A DNA stretch of 64,000 nucleotides. It comes from Sphingobacterium tenebrionis. GTDB taxonomy: Bacteria; Bacteroidota; Bacteroidia; Sphingobacteriales; Sphingobacteriaceae. Numbering within the stretch: position 1 is the first letter of the stretch; the number at the start of each line of letters is the position of its first letter. The position numbers were made by a program, and so were the translations under genes. Of the stretch, positions 9,001 to 16,461 are shown piece by piece. The notes under the pieces were generated by a model that was not told the origin of the DNA, did no database searches, and saw only the letters and a list, made by a program, of their open reading frames with translations. Location: contig NZ_JAYLLN010000008.1 of the NCBI RefSeq assembly GCF_037126265.1, forward strand, positions 31,905 through 95,904, written 5' to 3'.

Positions 9001-11921
9001 GGGAAAACCAGTCGGTGGAGATCAAGACCCAAACTTTCCGGGATAAGATAACGCCTGGACAAAAAGAAAAATGGAGTTTTACCATCACTAAAAAAGAGGA
9101 GAAGATGCAGGCGGAGGTATTGGCCAGTATGTATGATGCTTCATTGGATGTTTTCCAGGGTAATTATTTCAGCTCATCCCTTTCCAAGCAATATCCATAT
9201 TTCCAACCCTATTATTACCACCATATGTATGGCAATTTTTATGCATCGAGTGGTTCTTACTCCCTATTTAGGAACTTTAAAGTAAGGAATACAAAAGGCA
9301 CCGAATTCCCAAGTATAAAAAATTATGGTCTTTGGATTACGCCATATTGGGGAGAAAATAAAGTTTATGATTTCGCCTACTCGGATGGAGTTCACGAATC
9401 CTCACGTCGTCAAGTCATCGAGGAAGTAGTTACTGTTACTGCAGCTGGGAAAGTAGCAGGAGTGAATGCATCACCAAGTTTAATGCTCCGCGGAACATCC
9501 TCTTTAAATACTAATGATCCCCTATATGTCATCGATGGCGAAATTGTTAGTCAAGAAGAGTTCAATAGTTTCAATAAGGATGAAATTGCGGATTTTAAGG
9601 TCTTAAAAGATGCCGAAGCGACTGCTCTGTATGGATCAAAGGGGGCAAATGGTGTTATTATTTTAACCAGTAGGCTCGGGAAACAGGCGAATGAGCAATT
9701 ATCGGATGTAAAGACCCGAACCAATCTTCAGGAAACGGCCTTCTTCTTCCCTACCCTTTACACGGATGCTGAGGGAAATGTTTCCTTTGAATTTGATTCG
9801 CCGGAAGCATTGACCAAATGGAAATTGCAGTTATTTGCCCATGACAAGGAATTGAATGCTGGATCTGCTACCTTCTATACCCAAACCCAGAAACAATTGA
9901 TGGTGCGACCGAATCTACCACGTTACTTCCGGGAAGGGGATGAAATTGTGATCAAAACACAGATCCAAAACCTGAGTAAGAAAGCACTTTCAGGAACGGC
10001 AAAGATCGAGATCATCAACCCGGAAAACAATGAGGTGATCAGCAATAAATTTATTGGTGAAAAAGCGATAACCCGTTTTGAAACCCAGGAAAATACGCAT
10101 GGATTAATAGAATGGACCTTAAAAATACCTGCTGGTTATCCAACGGTTCAGATCAAAGTGATTGCAGGAACAGATGAATTCTCGGATGGTGAACTATCCG
10201 AGGTTCCGATCCTGACCAATAAGGTGCTGATAACCGATTCGGAGAAGATCATGCTGAAACCGGATCAAGAAAAAGATTACCTCATCAAAATAGCTGGTAA
10301 GGAAAATGTACAGGCTAAGGTTCAGATCCAAAGCAATCCTATTCTGGAGATTATTTCGGCATTGGATTACCTGAAGAATTATCCATACGAATGTACAGAG
10401 CAATTGACAAGCAAATGGTTTGCCCTTAAAGTACTGCAATATGTGGACAAGAGCTATCCAGCAATTTCCGATTATTTCAGAAAACTGAATACGGAGGAAA
10501 AACAAAGTAAAATGGAATCCAATGCAGAGTTGAACAGTTTCAAACTGGAGGAAATGCCTTGGTTGAAGTCCATTGAAAATGATGGCAAGAAATTGCAGGA
10601 ATTGGCAAAATTATTCCGTTCGAACTTTCCGTCAGAGCTAAAGGCTATCGAGGAGAAGATCGTCAAGAATCAGACCCGTGAAGGTGGATTCCCTTGGTTT
10701 GATGGTGGCAAAGCGGATCCTTATATTTCCATCCGGATCCTGGAGATCATGGGTAAAACATTGACCCTGGACAAGAGCTTGATCAGTAAAGATATGAAGG
10801 GCATCCTTCCAAAACTGACCAGTTATTTGGATACAACAAGTACAGTATTTGGACCTAAGGCTACTGAAAGTACGGCCTTGGATTATCTATATGCAAGGAG
10901 ATATTGGTCTGCTGAGTTCCCTATTTCGGAGGCTATTAAAGCGAAATTGAAGAGTAAAGTGGCTATAGCGCCGTTGTTGACAGCAAATAGACCTGCAGGA
11001 GTTGCGGCTAAAGCATGGATCGTGAATCAATTGTTCGGAACAGGTAAAGAATCGACAGAGATCAGGAATAGGCTGCAGCAGGAGGTGATCTTGGATGAAC
11101 TGAAAGGAATGTATTGGGAGAGTAATGAAAAATATTACAATGGCATCTCCATGCAGGCTTATGTTTTGGAAGCTTATAAAATGCATGATCCAAGCAAATT
11201 GATGCCGATCAGTCAGTGGTTCTTTTATAAGAAGGAAACGAATTATTGGTACAGTACCTGGATGACGGTGGATGCGATCTATGCGATATTATTGGCAAAT
11301 AATCCGAAGGACTTTTCGTTGGAGAATACGGTGTCGGTGCGGATGAATGGAAATGAGCTGGCTATGGATGATAAGGTTTTGGGTCAGGCATCGAAGGTAA
11401 TTCCAAAGGAGGAACTTAAACAGGATACCCGGTTTTCGGTGAAGAACAATAATGTTCGGAATATTTTTGGTGGAATTTATCATCAATATTTTGTGCCGAT
11501 GGAGGATGTAAAGAGCAGTACGAACGAGATTAAGGTGAGCAAGGAATACTTGGTGGAAAGGGAAGGAAAATGGGTGGTGAGTAATCAGGCTGTTCTTGGT
11601 GAGAAGATTAAGGTGAGAATTACGGTGATAAATGATAAGCCTTTGCAATATGTGCATTTGAAGGATAGTAGACCTTCTGGCGTGGAACCTGTGTATCAGC
11701 CTTCGGGGTATAGGTATTGGGAGAGGTTTTATTTTACGATGAAGGATGCTTCGACAAATTATTTCTTTGATCGATTGGGTAAAGGGAAGTTTACTTATGA
11801 ATATGAGGTGAAGGCGAATAATCTGGGAAGGTTTAATTCGGGGATCACGACCTTGGAATGTATGTATGATCCGACGGTTAACGCAAGATCGGAGAATGTG
11901 GAAATGAGTATTGTTAAGTAG
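6003..11921 (+). CDS. Alpha-2-macroglobulin-like protein with inserted TonB plug module
   Basis: A 1972-residue secreted protein with a Sec signal peptide (MKKALWILLLFIPLFSIGQ) and no lipobox cysteine. An N-terminal part of about 300 residues looks helical and TPR-like. It is followed by macroglobulin domains, including the MG2-type DRGIYRPGQPLYFKG near residue 550, and an A2M core (FFFPTLYTDAEGNVSFEF, about 1245). A thioester motif Cys1464-Thr-Glu-Gln1467 sits in YPYECTEQL, followed by the alpha-alpha thioester domain and a C-terminal receptor-binding-like region. Residues about 1142-1223 match a SusC/RagA receptor plug: EEVVTVTA, VAGVNASPSLMLRGTSSLN, LYVIDGE, then LKDAEATALYGSKGANGVIIL. Bacterial macroglobulins are thought to trap proteases covalently in the periplasm. 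What the plug does is unknown. The gene appears monocistronic and ends in a short tandem repeat. Confidence 0.9.
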   Translation: MKKALWILLLFIPLFSIGQISPQTNDLTKTWLEVDRLFSIKNYEQALPLLATIKAESIKRKDDALWLRAFLAETQVATVNTNDDNQFEKIDQLFQNNISTAKPLVKDVLYNFYASFLENNLHRYLSNSSNKFVAADHNQKWDIIDSLYKLSLTNKLRLKKEKTEKWSSMFSDLNNIQLTPTLFHYLSINYLSFLKKDMVSYKSAYQNLHQEIMALNKNEDYKISATFFASQNPTIKANNNLLYFQALRDIMKTYPSDYNAYLLYQMAYKHFYMGNKKEALALVEEAEKNYPNSPWLNNAKNLNEDIKRVEIGMDMKEFQLQNSYLPISLRLRNVDNLYIRVYRTTNHPKELKKFTVKYDSTTFVNSLDAPLAYEEVIPIKDLAVGESKRTIYKINPLPYGHYTILISNNAAFKDDDKFQKVSINNFYITDFFFSATFEKENENNEEYHTLFINRRTGQPYANKTFSLYEFYDKNPLKLIQKIKTDQRGFYHFKTNEKKDITDINDYYIYLADENQFIDLSEFPETADHVRYDQEKEEIEGEVRINAMLDRGIYRPGQPLYFKGIIYNDHYLKGRVLADQKIKVYLHDVNFRKIDSLELTSNAYGSIHGEFNLPSPILAGRFRLSFQQKELQIGEISFRVEEYKRPTFEVKLETNKETYTKKDTAIFQGQAMSLNGAPLVGASVHYKVNYSARGKQYKNGLFVDSTTTTNELGKFTIKVPLMDSTFQTFTDFRLNYEVEVVNQNGEMQSAASSHQYSDKPWRIQIQTPRNVEEYKWSSIQVHTLNNNNQPLKFAGDVQILKIKDPTVVVPEHMRSYFRDVDFHLFSNSEYKKYFPTIFDDVFIGDQKSELIKSYSFDTRDTTLVRIDSNLFGRGRYFIKALSIQGRDSIRAQALVSVFDKATGKSLNSEFLTYTLDKPSYKEGDEVTLKLFTDLKEVKRLYLFSQIGNKKLPLQVLSWNNGKIIYKFKITEEQLNNNMQFHAMLIFDNKLSSLPIHIPIERENQSVEIKTQTFRDKITPGQKEKWSFTITKKEEKMQAEVLASMYDASLDVFQGNYFSSSLSKQYPYFQPYYYHHMYGNFYASSGSYSLFRNFKVRNTKGTEFPSIKNYGLWITPYWGENKVYDFAYSDGVHESSRRQVIEEVVTVTAAGKVAGVNASPSLMLRGTSSLNTNDPLYVIDGEIVSQEEFNSFNKDEIADFKVLKDAEATALYGSKGANGVIILTSRLGKQANEQLSDVKTRTNLQETAFFFPTLYTDAEGNVSFEFDSPEALTKWKLQLFAHDKELNAGSATFYTQTQKQLMVRPNLPRYFREGDEIVIKTQIQNLSKKALSGTAKIEIINPENNEVISNKFIGEKAITRFETQENTHGLIEWTLKIPAGYPTVQIKVIAGTDEFSDGELSEVPILTNKVLITDSEKIMLKPDQEKDYLIKIAGKENVQAKVQIQSNPILEIISALDYLKNYPYECTEQLTSKWFALKVLQYVDKSYPAISDYFRKLNTEEKQSKMESNAELNSFKLEEMPWLKSIENDGKKLQELAKLFRSNFPSELKAIEEKIVKNQTREGGFPWFDGGKADPYISIRILEIMGKTLTLDKSLISKDMKGILPKLTSYLDTTSTVFGPKATESTALDYLYARRYWSAEFPISEAIKAKLKSKVAIAPLLTANRPAGVAAKAWIVNQLFGTGKESTEIRNRLQQEVILDELKGMYWESNEKYYNGISMQAYVLEAYKMHDPSKLMPISQWFFYKKETNYWYSTWMTVDAIYAILLANNPKDFSLENTVSVRMNGNELAMDDKVLGQASKVIPKEELKQDTRFSVKNNNVRNIFGGIYHQYFVPMEDVKSSTNEIKVSKEYLVEREGKWVVSNQAVLGEKIKVRITVINDKPLQYVHLKDSRPSGVEPVYQPSGYRYWERFYFTMKDASTNYFFDRLGKGKFTYEYEVKANNLGRFNSGITTLECMYDPTVNARSENVEMSIVK

Positions 11922-11950
11922 AACTTTAAGTAGAACTTTAAGTAGAAACC
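11915..11950 (+). repeat. 12-bp tandem repeat spanning the macroglobulin stop codon
   Basis: Three consecutive 12-bp units of the form TAAGTAGAACTT (the third degenerate, ending in AACC) begin inside the last codons of the macroglobulin gene. Each unit carries a TAG, the first of which is the real stop, so expansion adds further in-frame stops without lengthening the protein. It directly precedes composite repeat R2. Confidence 0.7.
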
Positions 11951-11951
11951 G

Positions 11952-12183
11952 CGTCATTGCGAGAGCCACGTCATTGCGGGAGCCACGTCATTGCGAGGTA
12001 CGCAAGCTAATAAAACCGCGTCATTGCGAGGTACGAAGCAATCTTTCGATATGTCATGGTGAGCGTAGTCGAACCATCTGTTCGTTTATCAGCGTACAGA
12101 TCCTTCGACGATGCTCAGGATGACAGAGTTCAAAGATTGCTTCGTCGTGCCTCCTCGCAATGACGTAGATTATCGCAATGACG
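11952..12183. repeat. Composite nested palindromic repeat, copy R2
   Basis: Lies in the convergent gap between the macroglobulin gene and hppA, ending 2 nt from the hppA stop codon. It starts with three partial outer-arm copies (CGTCATTGCGAG or CGTCATTGCGGG), then a full outer unit, the inner unit GTCATGGTGAG...GAACCATC (stem ATGGT/ACCAT), the inverted inner unit with stem ATCCT/AGGAT, the inverted outer unit, and a trailing partial copy. Partial outer arms accumulate at the edges here, as they do in R4. Confidence 0.9.
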
Positions 12184-12185
12184 GG

Positions 12186-14465
12186 TTATTTACTCACCTT
12201 ACTAACCAATTCCTGCTTACCCACCCTACTAACCAACTCCTGCTTACCCACCTTACTAACCATCTCCTGCTTATCCCCCGCCTTTTCCTTCTTACTCATT
12301 TCCTTCAAATGATGTCCACCTAATATCGGCGCAATCACCAAACCCACCAAACAAGTCAACTTAATCAAAATATTCATAGACGGTCCAGAAGTATCCTTAA
12401 AAGGATCCCCTACCGTATCCCCCGTAACCGCAGCTTTATGCGCCTCAGAACCCTTAAAAGTCATCTCCCCATTGATCATCACCCCTGCTTCAAAAGACTT
12501 CTTCGCGTTATCCCAAGCTCCACCTGCATTATTCTGAAAGATTGCCCACAACACCCCTGATACCGCAACACCAGCCATGTAAGCGCCCAACGCCTCCGCT
12601 CCCATCACAAACCCTACAATAATCGGTGTAATAATCGTAATCGCCCCAGGCAACATCATCTCCCTTAAAGCCGCTTTTGTAGAAATATCCACACACTTCC
12701 CATATTCAGGCTTCCCAGTACCTTCCAAGATCCCTGGAATCTCCCGGAATTGCCTTCTTACCTCATTCACCATATCCATCGCTGCCTTACCAACAGACTG
12801 CATTGCCAAAGCTGAAAACACCACCGGAATCATTCCACCAATGAATAAAGCTGCCAATACATCCGCCTTAAAAATATTGATACCATCGATACCCGTAAAA
12901 GTCACATAGGCTGCAAACAAAGCCAATGCGGTCAAAGCTGCCGAGGCAATAGCAAAACCCTTACCAACCGCAGCTGTGGTATTCCCCACCGAATCCAATA
13001 CATCGGTACGCTGGCGCACTTCTTTTGGCAATTCGCTCATCTCTGCAATACCACCGGCATTATCCGCAATAGGTCCAAATGCATCAATAGCCAGTTGCAT
13101 AGCCGTCGTCGCCATCATCGCAGATGCAGCAATCGCAACCCCATAAAAACCCGCCAAGGTATAAGATCCCCAGATCGCCAAAGCAAATAACAATACGGAA
13201 GAAAAAGTAGATTTCATCCCAGTTGCTAAACCAGCAATGATATTAGTTGCGGCTCCTGTGGAGGAGTTCTGCACAATATTCAGAACCGGTTTCTTACCAA
13301 GACCTGTATAATATTCCGTAAAGGAAGATATCAATCCCCCAACAGCCAATCCAACAATCGTTGAATAGAACACATTCATGCGAGATATATCCTTAAAACC
13401 TTCTCCGAAGAACTTCATCTGAATGGTTTCCGGAAGCATATATTGGATCAGGAAATAACAGGATATCACCGTTAAAATAATGGAAGTCCAGTTCCCCATG
13501 TTCAAGGCTCGCTGAACCTGCGCCTCCTTAGCGTCATTATTGGAAATCTTCACCAGGAAGGTTCCAAGTATGGATGCCAAAATACCAACTCCTGCAATGA
13601 CAATTGGTAATAAAATAGGTCCCATTCCGTTAAAAGCATCCGTATAGGCAGTGCCCGAAGCTTCCGACATATCTCGGATAATATAATTTCCCAGCACCAT
13701 AGATGCTAGAACCGTTGCCACATAAGAGCCAAATAGATCCGCTCCCATCCCGGCCACATCGCCCACATTATCGCCTACGTTATCAGCAATGGTAGCTGGA
13801 TTCCGTGGATCATCCTCCGGAATACCGGCCTCCACCTTTCCCACAAGGTCTGCCCCCACATCTGCTGCTTTGGTGTAAATACCACCTCCCACACGTGCAA
13901 ATAAGGCAATGGATTCCGCCCCTAGGGAAAATCCAGCCAAGGCTTCCAATACAATGGTCATTTCATGAACGAAATCACCACCATTGGTCACAAACATTTT
14001 TAGAAACAAAAGAAAGAAAATACTTAAACCGAGAACAGCCAATCCTGCAACGCCCAACCCCATTACGGTACCTCCCGAAAAGGAAACTTTTAAGGCCTGA
14101 GGTAGGCTCGTTCTAGCGGCCTGCGTGGTCCTTACATTGGCGCTCGTAGCGATCCGCATTCCGATATTTCCGGCAAGGGCAGAAAAAAAGGCACCAAAAA
14201 TAAAAGCGACCACAATGATCCAATGCGTGGTTTCCACCAAGGTGGATACAAAGAAAAGCGCAACGGATGCGATGACAACAAAGATCAATAGGATACGATA
14301 TTCTGCTTTTAGGAAAGCCATCGCTCCTTCTTTGATGCTCTTGGAAATGGTTTGCATGTGGCCATCGCCTGCATCCTGTTTGTTTACCCATCCGGACTTA
14401 ACCAGCATGAAGAGTAGACCCAAAACAGCCAAGACTGCTGGTAAATAGATAATAAATTGTTCCAT
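12186..14465 (-). CDS. hppA: K+-dependent membrane-bound ion-pumping pyrophosphatase
   Basis: An integral membrane enzyme that couples hydrolysis of pyrophosphate to H+ and/or Na+ export. The 759-residue, roughly 16-helix protein contains the substrate-site loop DVGADLVGKVEAGIPEDDPRN followed by TIADNVGDNVGD. GNTTAAVGKG places alanines at 498-499 and a glycine at 501; by analogy with characterised enzymes, alanine rather than lysine at the first of these positions marks the K+-dependent class. Ion specificity (H+, Na+ or both) cannot be settled by eye. The cytoplasmic C-terminus ends in three 9-residue repeats of KQE(L/M)VS(K/R)VG. It lies 88 nt downstream of recQ on the same strand and may have its own promoter. 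Confidence 0.95.
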   Translation of the reverse strand: MEQFIIYLPAVLAVLGLLFMLVKSGWVNKQDAGDGHMQTISKSIKEGAMAFLKAEYRILLIFVVIASVALFFVSTLVETTHWIIVVAFIFGAFFSALAGNIGMRIATSANVRTTQAARTSLPQALKVSFSGGTVMGLGVAGLAVLGLSIFFLLFLKMFVTNGGDFVHEMTIVLEALAGFSLGAESIALFARVGGGIYTKAADVGADLVGKVEAGIPEDDPRNPATIADNVGDNVGDVAGMGADLFGSYVATVLASMVLGNYIIRDMSEASGTAYTDAFNGMGPILLPIVIAGVGILASILGTFLVKISNNDAKEAQVQRALNMGNWTSIILTVISCYFLIQYMLPETIQMKFFGEGFKDISRMNVFYSTIVGLAVGGLISSFTEYYTGLGKKPVLNIVQNSSTGAATNIIAGLATGMKSTFSSVLLFALAIWGSYTLAGFYGVAIAASAMMATTAMQLAIDAFGPIADNAGGIAEMSELPKEVRQRTDVLDSVGNTTAAVGKGFAIASAALTALALFAAYVTFTGIDGINIFKADVLAALFIGGMIPVVFSALAMQSVGKAAMDMVNEVRRQFREIPGILEGTGKPEYGKCVDISTKAALREMMLPGAITIITPIIVGFVMGAEALGAYMAGVAVSGVLWAIFQNNAGGAWDNAKKSFEAGVMINGEMTFKGSEAHKAAVTGDTVGDPFKDTSGPSMNILIKLTCLVGLVIAPILGGHHLKEMSKKEKAGDKQEMVSKVGKQELVSRVGKQELVSKVSK
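12187..12271 (-). repeat. 27-bp tandem repeat at the 3' end of hppA
   Basis: Three adjacent units of 27 bp, in frame, encode the C-terminal tail repeats KQEMVSKVG, KQELVSRVG and KQELVSKVS. The unit length is a multiple of three, so copy number can change without breaking the frame. The repeat abuts composite repeat R2. Confidence 0.85.
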
Positions 14466-14553
14466 AGAAAGTTTATTTGGTTATCACTAATTTATCATTT
14501 TTTTTATCAAATAAAGAAGCAATAACCAGAACACCGTATAAATAACTTATTGA

Positions 14554-16461
14554 TTATCGGTATAATAGACCATTCCAGGAATACAACCCGTCCTGAAGGA
14601 GGACTTTCTGCTGGTCCAGTAGGCTGCGCAAGGTCTGCAGGCGGAGTTCCTCCTTGCCAATCTGTAAGGCTTCGATCAATTCATACAGATACATGGGCTT
14701 TGCGATCAAAAGTTGCTGGATTTCCAAGGCTATTTTTTCGGACTCGTTGGTTTTGAAATCGCGGGTAAGGCAGAGGTCGCAGGCACCACATACCTCTTCG
14801 CCTTCCTCGCCAAAATAGCGTTGAATAGCCAAACTTCGACAATGCTTTTCGTCCAGATATTGGTAGATGGCCTTTACCTGCTCCTGTTTATAGGCCTTTC
14901 GCATCGCAATAAACTGGGTATCGATGTAGAGGTTTTTATAATCTACCCTAGCCTGCAGGAATTCCAATTGTGGCGCATCGGTTTTGGGAAGATAAGTCGC
15001 GATTTCCTGGGTCTGCATCATGGTCAGCATCTTAACGACTTCCTCATAAGGCTTTTTGATCAGCTTTGCCAATTCAAACTCATTGATGGGCACAAAATAA
15101 TCATAAACTCCTCCATAGAGACGTTGGATAGCTTTTATTAATGGGTCGAAAAAGGCGCTTTGCACTTGGAATTTATAGAGTTCCTGAAAGTCCACTTCAA
15201 ATTTAAATCGAGCAGGAATATAGACCGACTCACTCAAACTCAACCATCGGTCCCTTTCCAGAAATTTGAGGGCACTGATGGTCTTTAGAACCTCCAGTTT
15301 ATATTTTTTAGCAAATTCAACGAGGTCAAAATCATAGACCAGGCCTTTTCCAGCACCATAGGCTATCTGGAAATAATTGCAAAGATAATGATATACCTGT
15401 TGGATAAATTTAACATCCGGAAAATCATTTTCGATATTTAGCCAAAGGTTATCCCTATCAGCTTGTTGATAGAGCAATACCGGGAATGCTTTTTTGCCAT
15501 CCCTTCCGGCCCTTCCTGCTTCTTGATAATAGGCTTCCAAGGAATCCGGTAAGTCCAAATGGACAACGAAGCGAACATCGGGCTTATCGATCCCCATGCC
15601 GAAGGCATTGGTGGCAACAATGACCCGTACTTGGTTATTTGTCCAGGCTTCCTGTTTCTTCATCCTGCTAGGCATATCAAGCCCAGCATGGTAAAAATCA
15701 GCAGGTACCCCGTGGTTGAGCAAAAACCTAGCTACCTCCTGTGTTTCCCGCCTATTCCTTACATAGATTACCCCTGAGCCTCCCATCTTCTTGATGACAC
15801 GCAACATGCGGTTCATCTTGTTCTCCTCATCAAAAACCATATAACCTAGGTTTTCCCTTCGGAAACTCATCCGGTATTCATTCCGTTCTCGAAATCCTAG
15901 CTTTTCTTGGATATCCTCTACCACTTTGGGTGTGGCCGTGGCCGTTAATGCCAAGAAAGGAACATTAGGTTGGAGTTCACGGAGTTTAGATAATTCAAGG
16001 TAAGGTGGCCTGAAGTCGTATCCCCATTGGGAAATACAATGTGCTTCATCGATGGCAAAGAGATTGACCTTCATATGCCTGATCCGCTCCTGTATAAGAT
16101 CTAAATAGAGCCTTTCTGGTGCTAGATAAAGGAATTTGATGTTCCCAAAGATGCAGTTGTCCAACGCAATGTCCACCTCACGGTAACTCATTCCTGAGAA
16201 GATGGCTATGGCAGGAATATCTCTTTTACGCAAGTTCTCGACTTGATCTTTCATTAGGGCGATCAAAGGAGAAATAACGATACATATACCCTCCATCTGC
16301 AGGCTTGGAACCTGAAAACAAAGGGACTTTCCTCCACCGGTTGGCATCAAGCCTAAGGTGTCCTTTCCTAATAATACATCATGGATGATGGCTTCCTGCA
16401 AAGGCCGAAACCGATCGTATCCCCAATACTGCTTTAATATTTCCAGACTAGTCTTTTCCAT
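14554..16461 (-). CDS. recQ: RecQ-family ATP-dependent DNA helicase
   Basis: A superfamily 2, 3'-5' DNA helicase. From the ATG at 16461 it is 635 residues. Motif 0 is near residues 15-22 (YDRFRPLQ), Walker A is PTGGGKS (Lys45) and motif II is Asp138-Glu-Ala-His141. A four-cysteine zinc site, Cys541-x16-Cys558-x2-Cys561-x2-Cys564, has the same internal spacing as E. coli RecQ, but about 200 residues separate the helicase core from it, whereas in E. coli it follows almost directly. No HRDC domain is evident; about 70 residues follow the zinc site. A start nine codons upstream (16488) is possible but less likely. It overlaps the comEC 3' end by 14 bp, implying co-transcription with comEC and the HhH-barrel gene. 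Confidence 0.93.
   Translation of the reverse strand: MEKTSLEILKQYWGYDRFRPLQEAIIHDVLLGKDTLGLMPTGGGKSLCFQVPSLQMEGICIVISPLIALMKDQVENLRKRDIPAIAIFSGMSYREVDIALDNCIFGNIKFLYLAPERLYLDLIQERIRHMKVNLFAIDEAHCISQWGYDFRPPYLELSKLRELQPNVPFLALTATATPKVVEDIQEKLGFRERNEYRMSFRRENLGYMVFDEENKMNRMLRVIKKMGGSGVIYVRNRRETQEVARFLLNHGVPADFYHAGLDMPSRMKKQEAWTNNQVRVIVATNAFGMGIDKPDVRFVVHLDLPDSLEAYYQEAGRAGRDGKKAFPVLLYQQADRDNLWLNIENDFPDVKFIQQVYHYLCNYFQIAYGAGKGLVYDFDLVEFAKKYKLEVLKTISALKFLERDRWLSLSESVYIPARFKFEVDFQELYKFQVQSAFFDPLIKAIQRLYGGVYDYFVPINEFELAKLIKKPYEEVVKMLTMMQTQEIATYLPKTDAPQLEFLQARVDYKNLYIDTQFIAMRKAYKQEQVKAIYQYLDEKHCRSLAIQRYFGEEGEEVCGACDLCLTRDFKTNESEKIALEIQQLLIAKPMYLYELIEALQIGKEELRLQTLRSLLDQQKVLLQDGLYSWNGLLYR

Noticed and set aside
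6003..11921. A frameshift or fusion assembly error joining a macroglobulin to a TonB receptor
   Set aside because: The frame is continuous, macroglobulin sequence flanks the plug on both sides, and composition does not change; a genuine domain insertion is simpler.
11289..11969. A 226-codon minus-strand open frame over the macroglobulin 3' end
   Set aside because: It is antisense to a well-supported gene, has low-complexity His/Arg/Ile composition and no recognisable domain.
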